From positions 1 through 64,000 of the forward strand of contig NZ_NTFY01000083.1 of the NCBI RefSeq assembly GCF_002289565.1: a stretch of 64,000 nt of DNA, given 5' to 3'. The notes under the pieces were generated by a model. It was not told where the DNA came from, searched no databases, and worked only from the letters and a program-made list of their open reading frames with translations. Positions 9,901 to 18,365 of the stretch are shown one piece after another. Every line of letters starts with the position of its first letter. Position 1 is the stretch's first letter. Source of the DNA: Rhodopirellula sp. SM50. Its GTDB lineage: Bacteria > Planctomycetota > Planctomycetia > Pirellulales > Pirellulaceae. The position numbers and the translations under genes were made by a program.

Positions 9901-10159
9901 ACAAGAATTATTGAGGAACCAGATCAACGCGATTAGTCAAGCGTGTCAAACTCGGTGTGATCTACTTCGGCAAAGTTTCGAGCACATCAAGTCGCCATCC
10001 GCTGAAAGCGTGGTTTTGCAATTGACGGCACGGATTCTGTTGCGTGCCGATCCAGAGGCGATACTCGAAGATATTTCTAGAGACACAGCAAACACCACCG
10101 ACTTCCAGCAACCGCCGACGGATCCTGATCCTGCGGCCAACCCACACAAACCTCGGTAA
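6956..10159 (+). CDS. SNF2-family helicase/translocase, 1067 aa
   Basis: The protein has the superfamily 2 SNF2/RapA layout. After the YPHQ Q-motif-like segment comes Walker A in ADEVGMGKTVQA (residues about 58-70), then Walker B as IIDEPQ (about 154), motif III LLTATP (about 182), and the C-terminal helicase motifs with LPWRADMLNQWIGRVDRLGR (about 510-530), giving the arginine fingers of motif VI. The C-terminal half (about 600-1067) is not recognisable and ends in a helical segment. Related SNF2 proteins act as DrmD in DISARM type 1 and DpdE in Dpd islands, where they translocate on double-stranded DNA. Assignment to either is not possible by eye. It overlaps the previous gene by one base and lies 17 bp before the giant helicase. 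DEPQ replaces the usual DEAH/DEGH. Confidence 0.85.
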   Translation: MAAIDEYQVMMHGVQAVRRYVEGLACPISGASGVRARFYPHQVQNVRRILSSTQIRFLIADEVGMGKTVQALMVAHAMRHQAGRLRVKVVVSNSELKSQWVKEFCRIDKEIKEKDGIAWIENGSNKEDFCSVMDESELPPYAASLDTLSMDLLIIDEPQDLNVDTLRYLSDRAADFPAVLLLTATPNFRDLRRFCELLQILEPERMEYCRRQVFSEVAGTTSGDDGESEAPRRSRLRDLDQESLQKVFDLFERLSLEDGDQQDLIDEAGDSGLADMPQYQIDRILFDSKSTYRRILLSSREDYPEHLPRRRLNSMTIEPTTIECQRLEFARRATHSDTVLTAVEGRSLLQRTCVGGQSAAAFARYLAGRDDDRRMVMSPMLDFVKKEQADCRLDALVDWFSEFWQKDPTRKAVICAGDDATVRELVDELSWRLPEVGLRRNRMPLKMVKAESTSVGGSDLRGLSGVDAQKWRQSAESTVEPYSMGKSQLLIASDEYGQAINLQCSDALIFYSLPWRADMLNQWIGRVDRLGRDRVDPDKRFSPVKDVKILLLHRPGDPTENIEAVFSQYDIFRRSLQLDPALVGEISNRIDEAIATKHATDSRVIKSTDTDNRSRVNSGRWTPENAEALFDLVAHAKPMAPVLTHCEYDAYVSSNEESAFAKWLQQLCDHGMLSKKKVSKRFRGEGKRRTFFTMTQMHCKGPKIPRLEERDTTFPAFILARPHVLNPPRLEVTTGATQEGEPRKSRLHFLGHGGMLHSQLINTYADAGKTQEPIGFSIASLGKRFYPNGHSLEPGRYLCGVGHVDSGWIYDHVSPPSPIDDSPVSKAIERALRLIAAHREAGLRADQRFVRGIASARLCVRASVEIDGKYHPCDGGDLLTPHWTSQVMPNVQRVGIPEKLRDNLPVQYKVAIASEMEQHWGQSHQQIEVQFIERIQCIQLETAERMRLLNHMLDDVRTQMEERITNPSESNQQWIQLRLRPRQELLRNQINAISQACQTRCDLLRQSFEHIKSPSAESVVLQLTARILLRADPEAILEDISRDTANTTDFQQPPTDPDPAANPHKPR

Positions 10160-10176
10160 GGAAACCCCCTCGCACT

Positions 10177-13100
10177 ATGTATAACGAACTGGAATCCATT
10201 CGCAATCGTTTGCTAGCGTACATCGAGTCAGCATATCACCTATCGGACCCTCAATTGGTCGGGTTGCGACGAGAATTGCTGGAGCAACCCGAAGTGCTCT
10301 GCCACTCGCCGTTCATTGAAAGCTCGGCACGCTATGCAATCGGCAAGCCGTACAGTGAACTGAGTATTCCGGCCGAAGCCGAACAGTTGCTGTCGTTTCT
10401 TGCGACAGAAGCCGGTGGCAAGGTGGTCTTTCCGCAGCCTTACGAGCATCAAGCTCAAGCCTTGGAAGCCGTGCTAGGCAATGAACTGAAACACACGATC
10501 GTGACTACCGGCACTGGTTCGGGGAAAACCGAAACGTTCTTGCTACCCATCATGGGCAGGCTTGGCCGCGAGGCGGCACGATCGCCGGGCTCGTTTGAGA
10601 CGCGGGCCGTCCGAGCATTGCTATTGTATCCGATGAACGCGTTGGTCAACGATCAATTGTCGCGTTTGCGTCGCCTGTTTGGTGCACCGACCACTCGTGA
10701 TTGGTTCAAACAGCACGGTGGCCGGCCAGTGAAGTTTGGACGCTATACAAGTCGAACACCGTTTCCCGGCGTGATACCCCATGACACGAAACGCATCTCG
10801 CAAAAGCTTGCTGGCTTGCGGTTTTTCGTTGAGGTTGAGCGACGAGCGGCGGACGGAGTCCAGGACGCAATCGAGCTGCTCGGCGCGATGCGAGCGATGG
10901 GGAAATGGCCAGCGAAGGATGTCGGCGACGATCCCGGCCTAGCTCGTTGGCTAGGCTCCGGCGGAGCATGGAAAGATGCGAACGGCAAACTTCGACGCGC
11001 AGTGGAGAATCCTGACGACACTGAATTGCTAACCCGCCACGAAATACAGGCGTCAGCTCCGGATCTCTTGGTGACAAACTACTCGATGCTCGAGTACATG
11101 ATGCTACGACCGATTGAGCGTTCGATCTTTCAGCAGACACGTGACTACTTCGTCGCCAACCCGAACGAGCGTTTCATTCTCGTTCTCGATGAAGCTCACC
11201 TGTATCGCGGTGCGCAGGGCACGGAAGTCGCGATGCTGATTCGTCGCCTGCGACACCGCTTGGAATTATCCACTGGTCAATTCCAAGTCATCACGACCAG
11301 TGCATCCTTTGAAGACGGAGAGCAAGCAAAAAAGTTTGCGGCTGGACTGACGGGTACGAACGCCTCTGATTTTGTTTGCCTGCAAGGCACCAAAGAATCG
11401 GCCACACCCTCTTTCGCGGGAGACGAAGCCACCGCTCAGATTTTGGCTGCGGTCGATTTAAACGAATTGCTCTCCGACAATGCAAAAGAACGCGCAAAGG
11501 CGATTGCTCCGATGTTGGTTCTAAGTGCGGTCAGTTTGGAAGAACGAGTCTATGAACTTCAATGCAACCCTCATGATTCCACCCAAGCCAAAAGCAAAGT
11601 GAAATTGGTCGGGCTAACGAAGACGGGAGATCTTCGTGAAGAGTCTCTGATTCTCGCGACGGGAGGTCGTAAGCAAACCGAACATCTGTACCTAACGATC
11701 GTTTCGATGACTTGTTCGGATCCGAAGGTAACGGTCGAAGCCATTCGCGACGGTGGTTTTCGCGAATGTGTCACTCTCAGCATTAACGACGAACCGTCGT
11801 CTGGCAAGCAGCTTCACTTCGGCATGGCTCGCATCCTAAATGAATTGCTGCGTCCGTTGGCCGTTACGGGAAGGCTGGTCAATTTGACCTCAGCAACCGA
11901 GGACCAACATGACCAGGAAACGCATTCGGATCTGGGAGCACAGGAGATAGGAAGCTTAGCATCGCGTTTGTTCCCAGACTGCGACTCTGAGCGGGCGAAA
12001 ACGGCGACAGACGTTCTCGTGGAGGCCGCTTCCATGGCGCGAGCGACTCCCGAAGGCACACCTTTGATCGCAGCTCGGGTACACCGCTTTTTTCGTGGTA
12101 TCCCAGGTATCTGGGCGTGTGCGGACCGACATTGCGCGGCTCTACCAGCGACGTCGAGGGGCAAGGGGCCAACGGGAAAGCTGACGGTCCAGCCACGTCG
12201 TGAGTGCGAGTGCGGAAGCCGGGTATTCGAACTGCTGGCGTGCCGCAATTGTGGAACCGCGATGTTTCAAGCCTACGTTCAAAACGTTCGTAAGCCGACT
12301 TACCTTTGGACGGAAGATGTGGGGGAAATCGACGATGCTGAAGACGCCGTTCAGCCGATTCAATTGTGCCTGATTGAACCAGAGAATGCCGATGGAACTC
12401 GGGGAAGGTGGCTGGAGCCAAAGACAGGCCGATTGTTCGAGAACGCAACCGATTCGCCGTCTTGTCGTGAGGTCTATGTTCCCGAACTCGAAGCGGGGGT
12501 TCAGCGCAAAGCCGGCTTGTTCGGAACATGCCCACGGTGTCGTGTCCAACACGCAAAGATTTCTGACATGGCGACTAAGGGCGATGAACCATTCCAACAT
12601 TTGGTTTCCGCTCAGTTAATGTCGCAACCGCCGACTCCTGGTAATGAAACCGCGCTCCAGGGACGAAAGCTCCTTGTATTCTCCGATGGGCGACAACCAG
12701 CCTCGCGGCTCGCTGGAAAGCTGAAGTCGAACTCACTCCGAGATGCTGTCAGGCCACTCCTCATCCGTGGGCTTCGATACGTCGCCAAAAGGTGGTTTGA
12801 CGGAAAAACTCGCGACATCCCAATCTCACATGCCTATGCCGCCTTACTTTGCGGAGCGTTTTCCCAGGAGGTCTCGCTGCGTCCAAGTTTGAAGGAACGT
12901 GAGCAAGAAAATTTTAAGCGAGCGATATCGGCAGTCGAGCAATTATGTCAATCACGGAAAGCAAGTCGCGCCGCATTCTTAGATGCATCCGAACAGATCG
13001 CCGAACAGACGCCTGCGGACCTGTTGATCTCTTTGCACGAGGTCATGTTCAACCCGCTCAGTGGCATGCAAAGTCTCGCATTGGGGAAATTCGTTCCCAT

Positions 13101-16100
13101 TTTGCCAGACTATGTGTGGGAACTGATGTCTTCGTTGCCGGCACCTGAACAGCCAACTCAATTGAAATCAGAAGATGAGCGTCGAAAAGCCTTGCTCGAT
13201 TTTTGGATCGGATGCATGGTTCGAGTGCGAGCAGTTCGACTGCCGGGGACACCCCTGGAATGGATCGGAACACGCGAGGGTGGCGTTAAGATTCAGCGAA
13301 GCGCCGGCAAATTCAATACCTTGATGACACAACGCGTTTCATCATCGTTTTACCGAGCCAACTTATCCGGCGGAAATACTGGCACTGGGATCTGGCAAGT
13401 GTTCCTCCAGGAACGACTGGGGTGTTGCCTTGCCGCTGATGAATATGTTCTTGATCCAAAAAGAATCGCGATTGATTTCGACACGACATCGTGGTTTCGG
13501 TGCGACAACTGCACGTCGGTTTTACCCTGCGATCCATTCGATACCGACATTTGCCCCGAATGCGGCTGCGAGGGCATGCTTCAGAAACTCTCGAAAGAAA
13601 ACCGTCGCGTTCACGATGTCTTCATGACTCGTAAAGGATTCTATCGAAAGGATGTCGATGACACATCAATCGACCTTCGACCATTTGTTGCGGAAGAACA
13701 TACGGCAGCAATTGGCGCCATTGAGTCGCAAGATGCTTTTTCGCGTGCCGAGTGGCACGAAATGCGATTTCAAGATTTGGATGTAGACGGTCCTGGTGGA
13801 GAGCCCGGAGGGATCGTTGATATCCTGAGCTGCACCACCACAATGGAAGTTGGCATCGACATCGGCAGCCTTACAGCCGTGGCTCTGCGAAACGTCCCCC
13901 CGAACCGTGCCAACTATCAACAAAGAGCTGGGCGAGCGGGACGCCGAGGGTCGGCATTGTCGACGGTGATCACTTACGCCGATCAGGGAACTCACGACCA
14001 GCGTTACTTTCGGCATCCGGCCGAAATGATCAGCGGCCCTGTCAAAGATCCCGTCTTGAACCTTGAGAATTCAGAGATTGTCCGTCGGCATGGGTTCGCA
14101 CTGCTTCTAAGCCTGTTTCAACGCGATCGAATCGACGGGGCTGACGCAACGCAGCAGACTTCCAACATTTTCTCGTCTCTGGGAAGGGTCGAGGACTTTC
14201 GCTTCGGCGGTCCTGGAGAATTCAGCTACCGCGGTTTGGCCAGTTGGCTAGAAACCAATCGACAATCGCTGCTTCAATCCTTGAAGCAGATTGTCCCAAG
14301 CGAGTTTTTGCAAAGCGACGCGGCGGATTCGCTGAAAGCAATTCCATCATTGCTTCTAGCCGAACTAACCAAGATCGGTTGTGGGGAGGCTACACCGGAG
14401 CCGGTTGAAACGCCAGAAGAACGCAACAAGTCGGCTTTCGCCATGCCGGACGATGCGTTCTACGACGAAGGGTACGACGATACACAAGCGGCTGAAAGTA
14501 CGACGAATGAGGCAAGCCCGGAGATTCCAGAAACAGGCCGTCAAACGGTCAACCTGCTCGACCGTCTCTTCGAGAAGGCGACGCTTCCGTCCTACGCTTT
14601 CCCAACCGACGTCGTCAGCATGACGGTGTTCGATACCAACCGTTCCAAGCCATTTCGCCGTCCTGTGATCAAGTACGCGCCGCAACGTGGACTGGAACAA
14701 GCGTTGTCGAGCTACGCACCCGGTCGCGAGATTTTCATCGACGGAAAACGGTTCTACTCATTTGCTCTTTACAGCCCAATGTTTGGCGATCTGAAACGAG
14801 CTTGGGATCAACGCAAGCTCTATTTTGAGTGCGAGAAATGCGGGTACGCTCGACTAGAGGAACTTGATTCGGGATACATGGAAGACCAAAGGCTTGCATG
14901 CCCTTCCTGTGGCGATCAGTCAGGACTTGGTCCTGCGATCACTTGGATGGTCCCACCTGGTTTTGCCCATCCAGCCGAGATGGAGGAAGAATTGGCGGTC
15001 GACCAGCCACCAGACTACACACGTCCGACACAAGCAAAGCTGAAGGCACCATTTAACGATCCAGACTTGCCTGGCGAAGACTATGAATTCGGAAACCGTG
15101 GTTTCACAGTGTGGACGAAGAAAGAAGACTTATTCTTGACCAACCGAGGCGCGGAGGGGACCACTGATCGTGGATTCATACTCTGCACTTGGTGCGGCCG
15201 AATCGAACCGGCCGGATGGCGTGACCCAGACCGGGCATATCTAAACAATTCCTATCGGAATCGGGTGAGAATCCCGCATCCAAAACCGTTTCCGAATCAC
15301 CGTGAAAAGCCGAACTGCACAGGATTGATGAAGATTGTCAGTCTTGGCACAACGTTTCGCTCCGACGTGTCGCTGTTTCGATTCCGAATGGGTGATAACG
15401 TCTTGCTGATGCCGGGAACTTCTCTCGCAAAAATTTGCTTGACGACAATCGCACAAGCGGTCGTACTCGTCGCCGCCGAAGACCTGGAACTTGATCGCGG
15501 GAATATCGGAGCTGAATTCCGCGCGGCCCAAACCCCTGGTGGCAAACTGGGAACCGAGGTAGATCTCTACCTCTACGATACGACACCCGGTGGTGCGGGA
15601 TTTGTCAGGGCAGCCGTCCGTAATCCAGTAAAACTGCTTGCGGACGCTTCTGCCTTATTGAAAGCCTGTAGCTGTGGGACATCCTGTTACAAGTGCCTTC
15701 GCTCCTACGACAATCGTTTTTTACACCAAGACCTGGATCGTGAAATTGGTGCGGCACTACTCGACCATATTCTCGGTCGATGCGAGAAACCGTTCCTCGA
15801 CGAACCGACTGAATCGAAGTTGCTGGAGACGATGGCCGTGGATTTAAGAGACCATGGCGAAACCGTTGTGGTCAAACCTGGCCATCTCATTATTGAGTCA
15901 CAGGGCGACAAAGTGATTGTGATCTCGCATGCTCTGTTACCTGATGTGCCGGCAACGGAGGACGCAAAGCAGGCCAGCCAATCCGGCCGTAACGTTGCAC
16001 AGCCGATTGACCATTTATGCATCAAGCGAGCGTTACCAGTCGCCGTCGAACGTTGTAGCACATCGGTCCGAAATGAAATCACCGCATCGACACCGCTTCC

Positions 16101-16590
16101 GGAAGGTCTGAAACGCAGCGATAGCGGGATTGCTCTCCACAATTGCCGCAGTGTGGCATCGGGATCAGCGGCCAGTCAACCAAGAGCGGAATTGAGTATC
16201 GCCGGCTATCAACCAGATCAGGTGATCCTCCTTGAAGTCGACGGCCCCCAAATGGAGAGATTCTCGCTTCCTGTCGGTGAAGAGAAGGTGAACTTGAATC
16301 CCGGCACAGTGCTTGTCTTTGAGCGTTGCGACGAACCGATGGATCAAGCGAAGCACGACCGACAAATGTGGCTCATCGAATCGCCGACCGAGACATTCCG
16401 TGCCACCCGATGCTCAGTCACCTTTGCCATCTGCCAATGGAGTAAATGGCAAGAGCGAGACACAGTACAAGTTCGGTATTTATCAGCAAGTCGCAATGCC
16501 ACCGGTCAGCGTGTCTCGCCCGAGACGGTCAAAGTGATCGGTCGACCAATCGGGTTGGTTCGGCGTGGTGTTTACCATTCACTCGCCTGA
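10177..16590 (+). CDS. Giant DEAH helicase with DUF1998-like C-terminal cysteine cluster, 2137 aa
   Basis: Superfamily 2 motifs are clear: Walker A in TGTGSGKTETF (residues about 110-120), motif Ia LLYPMNALVNDQL (about 150), DEAH in VLDEAHLYRGAQGTE (about 336), TTSASF as motif III, and the second RecA-like domain with TTTMEVGIDIGSL and QQRAGRAGRRG (about 1220-1255). Extra zinc-binding pairs occur in between (ACRNCGTAMF, CDNCTSVLPC, CPECGCEG), and more follow near 1550-1580. Residues about 1800-1850 carry CSCGTSCYKCLRSYDN, the four-cysteine signature of DUF1998 modules. The last 300 residues are unrecognised. Helicase plus DUF1998 in one chain is known from DruE-like proteins, while DISARM splits them into DrmA and DrmB. 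It probably unwinds or translocates on DNA as the core motor of this operon. Confidence 0.85.
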   Translation: MYNELESIRNRLLAYIESAYHLSDPQLVGLRRELLEQPEVLCHSPFIESSARYAIGKPYSELSIPAEAEQLLSFLATEAGGKVVFPQPYEHQAQALEAVLGNELKHTIVTTGTGSGKTETFLLPIMGRLGREAARSPGSFETRAVRALLLYPMNALVNDQLSRLRRLFGAPTTRDWFKQHGGRPVKFGRYTSRTPFPGVIPHDTKRISQKLAGLRFFVEVERRAADGVQDAIELLGAMRAMGKWPAKDVGDDPGLARWLGSGGAWKDANGKLRRAVENPDDTELLTRHEIQASAPDLLVTNYSMLEYMMLRPIERSIFQQTRDYFVANPNERFILVLDEAHLYRGAQGTEVAMLIRRLRHRLELSTGQFQVITTSASFEDGEQAKKFAAGLTGTNASDFVCLQGTKESATPSFAGDEATAQILAAVDLNELLSDNAKERAKAIAPMLVLSAVSLEERVYELQCNPHDSTQAKSKVKLVGLTKTGDLREESLILATGGRKQTEHLYLTIVSMTCSDPKVTVEAIRDGGFRECVTLSINDEPSSGKQLHFGMARILNELLRPLAVTGRLVNLTSATEDQHDQETHSDLGAQEIGSLASRLFPDCDSERAKTATDVLVEAASMARATPEGTPLIAARVHRFFRGIPGIWACADRHCAALPATSRGKGPTGKLTVQPRRECECGSRVFELLACRNCGTAMFQAYVQNVRKPTYLWTEDVGEIDDAEDAVQPIQLCLIEPENADGTRGRWLEPKTGRLFENATDSPSCREVYVPELEAGVQRKAGLFGTCPRCRVQHAKISDMATKGDEPFQHLVSAQLMSQPPTPGNETALQGRKLLVFSDGRQPASRLAGKLKSNSLRDAVRPLLIRGLRYVAKRWFDGKTRDIPISHAYAALLCGAFSQEVSLRPSLKEREQENFKRAISAVEQLCQSRKASRAAFLDASEQIAEQTPADLLISLHEVMFNPLSGMQSLALGKFVPILPDYVWELMSSLPAPEQPTQLKSEDERRKALLDFWIGCMVRVRAVRLPGTPLEWIGTREGGVKIQRSAGKFNTLMTQRVSSSFYRANLSGGNTGTGIWQVFLQERLGCCLAADEYVLDPKRIAIDFDTTSWFRCDNCTSVLPCDPFDTDICPECGCEGMLQKLSKENRRVHDVFMTRKGFYRKDVDDTSIDLRPFVAEEHTAAIGAIESQDAFSRAEWHEMRFQDLDVDGPGGEPGGIVDILSCTTTMEVGIDIGSLTAVALRNVPPNRANYQQRAGRAGRRGSALSTVITYADQGTHDQRYFRHPAEMISGPVKDPVLNLENSEIVRRHGFALLLSLFQRDRIDGADATQQTSNIFSSLGRVEDFRFGGPGEFSYRGLASWLETNRQSLLQSLKQIVPSEFLQSDAADSLKAIPSLLLAELTKIGCGEATPEPVETPEERNKSAFAMPDDAFYDEGYDDTQAAESTTNEASPEIPETGRQTVNLLDRLFEKATLPSYAFPTDVVSMTVFDTNRSKPFRRPVIKYAPQRGLEQALSSYAPGREIFIDGKRFYSFALYSPMFGDLKRAWDQRKLYFECEKCGYARLEELDSGYMEDQRLACPSCGDQSGLGPAITWMVPPGFAHPAEMEEELAVDQPPDYTRPTQAKLKAPFNDPDLPGEDYEFGNRGFTVWTKKEDLFLTNRGAEGTTDRGFILCTWCGRIEPAGWRDPDRAYLNNSYRNRVRIPHPKPFPNHREKPNCTGLMKIVSLGTTFRSDVSLFRFRMGDNVLLMPGTSLAKICLTTIAQAVVLVAAEDLELDRGNIGAEFRAAQTPGGKLGTEVDLYLYDTTPGGAGFVRAAVRNPVKLLADASALLKACSCGTSCYKCLRSYDNRFLHQDLDREIGAALLDHILGRCEKPFLDEPTESKLLETMAVDLRDHGETVVVKPGHLIIESQGDKVIVISHALLPDVPATEDAKQASQSGRNVAQPIDHLCIKRALPVAVERCSTSVRNEITASTPLPEGLKRSDSGIALHNCRSVASGSAASQPRAELSIAGYQPDQVILLEVDGPQMERFSLPVGEEKVNLNPGTVLVFERCDEPMDQAKHDRQMWLIESPTETFRATRCSVTFAICQWSKWQERDTVQVRYLSASRNATGQRVSPETVKVIGRPIGLVRRGVYHSLA

Positions 16591-16622
16591 CACAACAGCA
16601 CCACAACTCAGCAGGACTCACC

Positions 16623-18365
16623 ATGGCAATCATGCGACCCGATCTCAACCCAGACGACATTCCGTACGATTCAGAACGGCTTGTCTACCGTGCGCTGAAA
16701 GAACAACTCAGCAATGATTTTGTCGTCCTTCACTCGTACCCCTGGCTGCGGCCAGACCGCGATGGCGCGTTACGTGAAGGCGAAGCGGACTTCATCATCT
16801 TGCATCAAGAAAAAGGTATGTTAGTGCTGGAGGTAAAGGGCGGCGAATTGCGATATCAAAATGGGACTTGGGAGCGAAAGAAGAAGCACGGCTATGAGTC
16901 GATAACCGACCCCTTCAAGCAAGCTCGTGGTAGCATGCACTATCTCGTTGATCGTATCGAGAATCAGACCGCTGGCGATGTTCGTTCGCGCCACTTCAGC
17001 TACGGTCATGCCGTTGTCTTTCCGCACGACAACTACACCGGCGCGCTTCCACCGGGAGCGGACGAGTCTCTAGTTCTGTCAAGACGGCAAATGGAATCGA
17101 TGGATGTCGGGATCGAAACAGCGATGGCCAAGTGGCCGCAGCGTGAAACGCCACTGAGTAATCATCAGTGGCGTCGAATGGCGACCGCACTGTTGCCGGA
17201 ATTCAAGTTGTTTCGCCCGATTGTCGGGAGTGCGAGCGATGTGTTCGAAAGGATTCAAGAAATGACGGATGAGCAGATTGAACTGTTGGGCGGATTGTAC
17301 GAAGACAACAACCGAGTCTACGTCTCCGGCGTGGCGGGTTCAGGAAAAACGCAGCTTGCATTCGACCGAGCATTCCAACTAGCCAAGAACGACACTCGCA
17401 CGTTGTTCGTTTGTTACAACCGACATTTGGCCGACCATCTTCGACGAAGCCTCGATCAACATCCCGATAAAAGGCTACTCGAAAACCGATTGAAAATTGC
17501 ACACTTCCATCAGCTCGCTCGTGAGATCATTGAAGATGCGGGTGTCAATTGGGATCCACCTGAATCGCCTCAGTCAAACTCGAATTTCTTCGTCGACGAT
17601 GTTCCGGATCTGATTGAACAGGCTGCCTATCTCGCGATGGAAGAGAGTGGCGATGTCCAATACGAAGCAATCGTTATTGACGAGGCCCAGGACTTCCATG
17701 CTCGCTGGTGGGAAGTGCTGCAATGTACTCTCTTGAAGAATGCCGAGGAAGGAACGCTCTTCGCTTTTGCCGATCCAGTGCAGCGATTGTGGGATTGGGC
17801 GCCCGCAACACCTCCAGTCACGTTTCAAACGAAATACAACTTGCGTCGAAACTGCCGCAACAGTCGCTGGATCGCACGTACGAGTACGACAATTGCGAAG
17901 ACGGACGCGAAGTTTTTCAAGCGATCACCACTCGGTGGTAAGCCTGCAATCAGCACAGTGCCCACGCTGGCGGCGATGAAAGGCATTGTCTTTAAAGCAG
18001 TGGAAAGCCTGATCGAACAACACGACATTAAACCGTCGCAGTTGGTATTGATCGGTCCGCGTGGTCTCGAAAACGGATCACTCGCCGACGTTTCTGAGAT
18101 TGCCGGTGTCGCGTTAACGACTGACACGCGAGCATGGAACCGTAACGACGGAATCTTGGTCACGACGGCCCGAAGCTTCAAAGGGCTCGAAGCTGACGTA
18201 GTCGTGGTCTACGACCTGGACGGAATCTCGAAGGGCTTTTCGCACGTCGATCTATACGTTGCCTGCACTCGAGCCCGTTCGCATGTCCACTTCCTAGTTA
18301 CGGGAAGAGAGATGCTCGCCGACATTAAAGCTGCCATTCAAAGTGCCGAAAAGGAGCTTGCTTGA
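16623..18365 (+). CDS. NERD nuclease-domain / UvrD-like superfamily 1 helicase, 580 aa
   Basis: The frame is open from 16446, but the ATG at 16623 has AGGA upstream, lies just past the stop of the preceding gene, and gives a natural N-terminus (MAIMRPDLNPDD). Residues about 20-130 form a NERD domain of the restriction-endonuclease fold, with the catalytic-type acid and lysine in GEADFIILHQ and LVLEVKGG. A superfamily 1 helicase core follows: Walker A GVAGSGKTQLAFD (about 240), Walker B VIDEAQDF (about 355), and the C-terminal TTARSFKGLEADVVVVYDL with YVACTRARSHVHFL as motif VI. Such NERD-helicase fusions are recurrent in defence islands and are thought to process DNA ends. It ends in TGATG with the next gene. 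Confidence 0.85.
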   Translation: MAIMRPDLNPDDIPYDSERLVYRALKEQLSNDFVVLHSYPWLRPDRDGALREGEADFIILHQEKGMLVLEVKGGELRYQNGTWERKKKHGYESITDPFKQARGSMHYLVDRIENQTAGDVRSRHFSYGHAVVFPHDNYTGALPPGADESLVLSRRQMESMDVGIETAMAKWPQRETPLSNHQWRRMATALLPEFKLFRPIVGSASDVFERIQEMTDEQIELLGGLYEDNNRVYVSGVAGSGKTQLAFDRAFQLAKNDTRTLFVCYNRHLADHLRRSLDQHPDKRLLENRLKIAHFHQLAREIIEDAGVNWDPPESPQSNSNFFVDDVPDLIEQAAYLAMEESGDVQYEAIVIDEAQDFHARWWEVLQCTLLKNAEEGTLFAFADPVQRLWDWAPATPPVTFQTKYNLRRNCRNSRWIARTSTTIAKTDAKFFKRSPLGGKPAISTVPTLAAMKGIVFKAVESLIEQHDIKPSQLVLIGPRGLENGSLADVSEIAGVALTTDTRAWNRNDGILVTTARSFKGLEADVVVVYDLDGISKGFSHVDLYVACTRARSHVHFLVTGREMLADIKAAIQSAEKELA

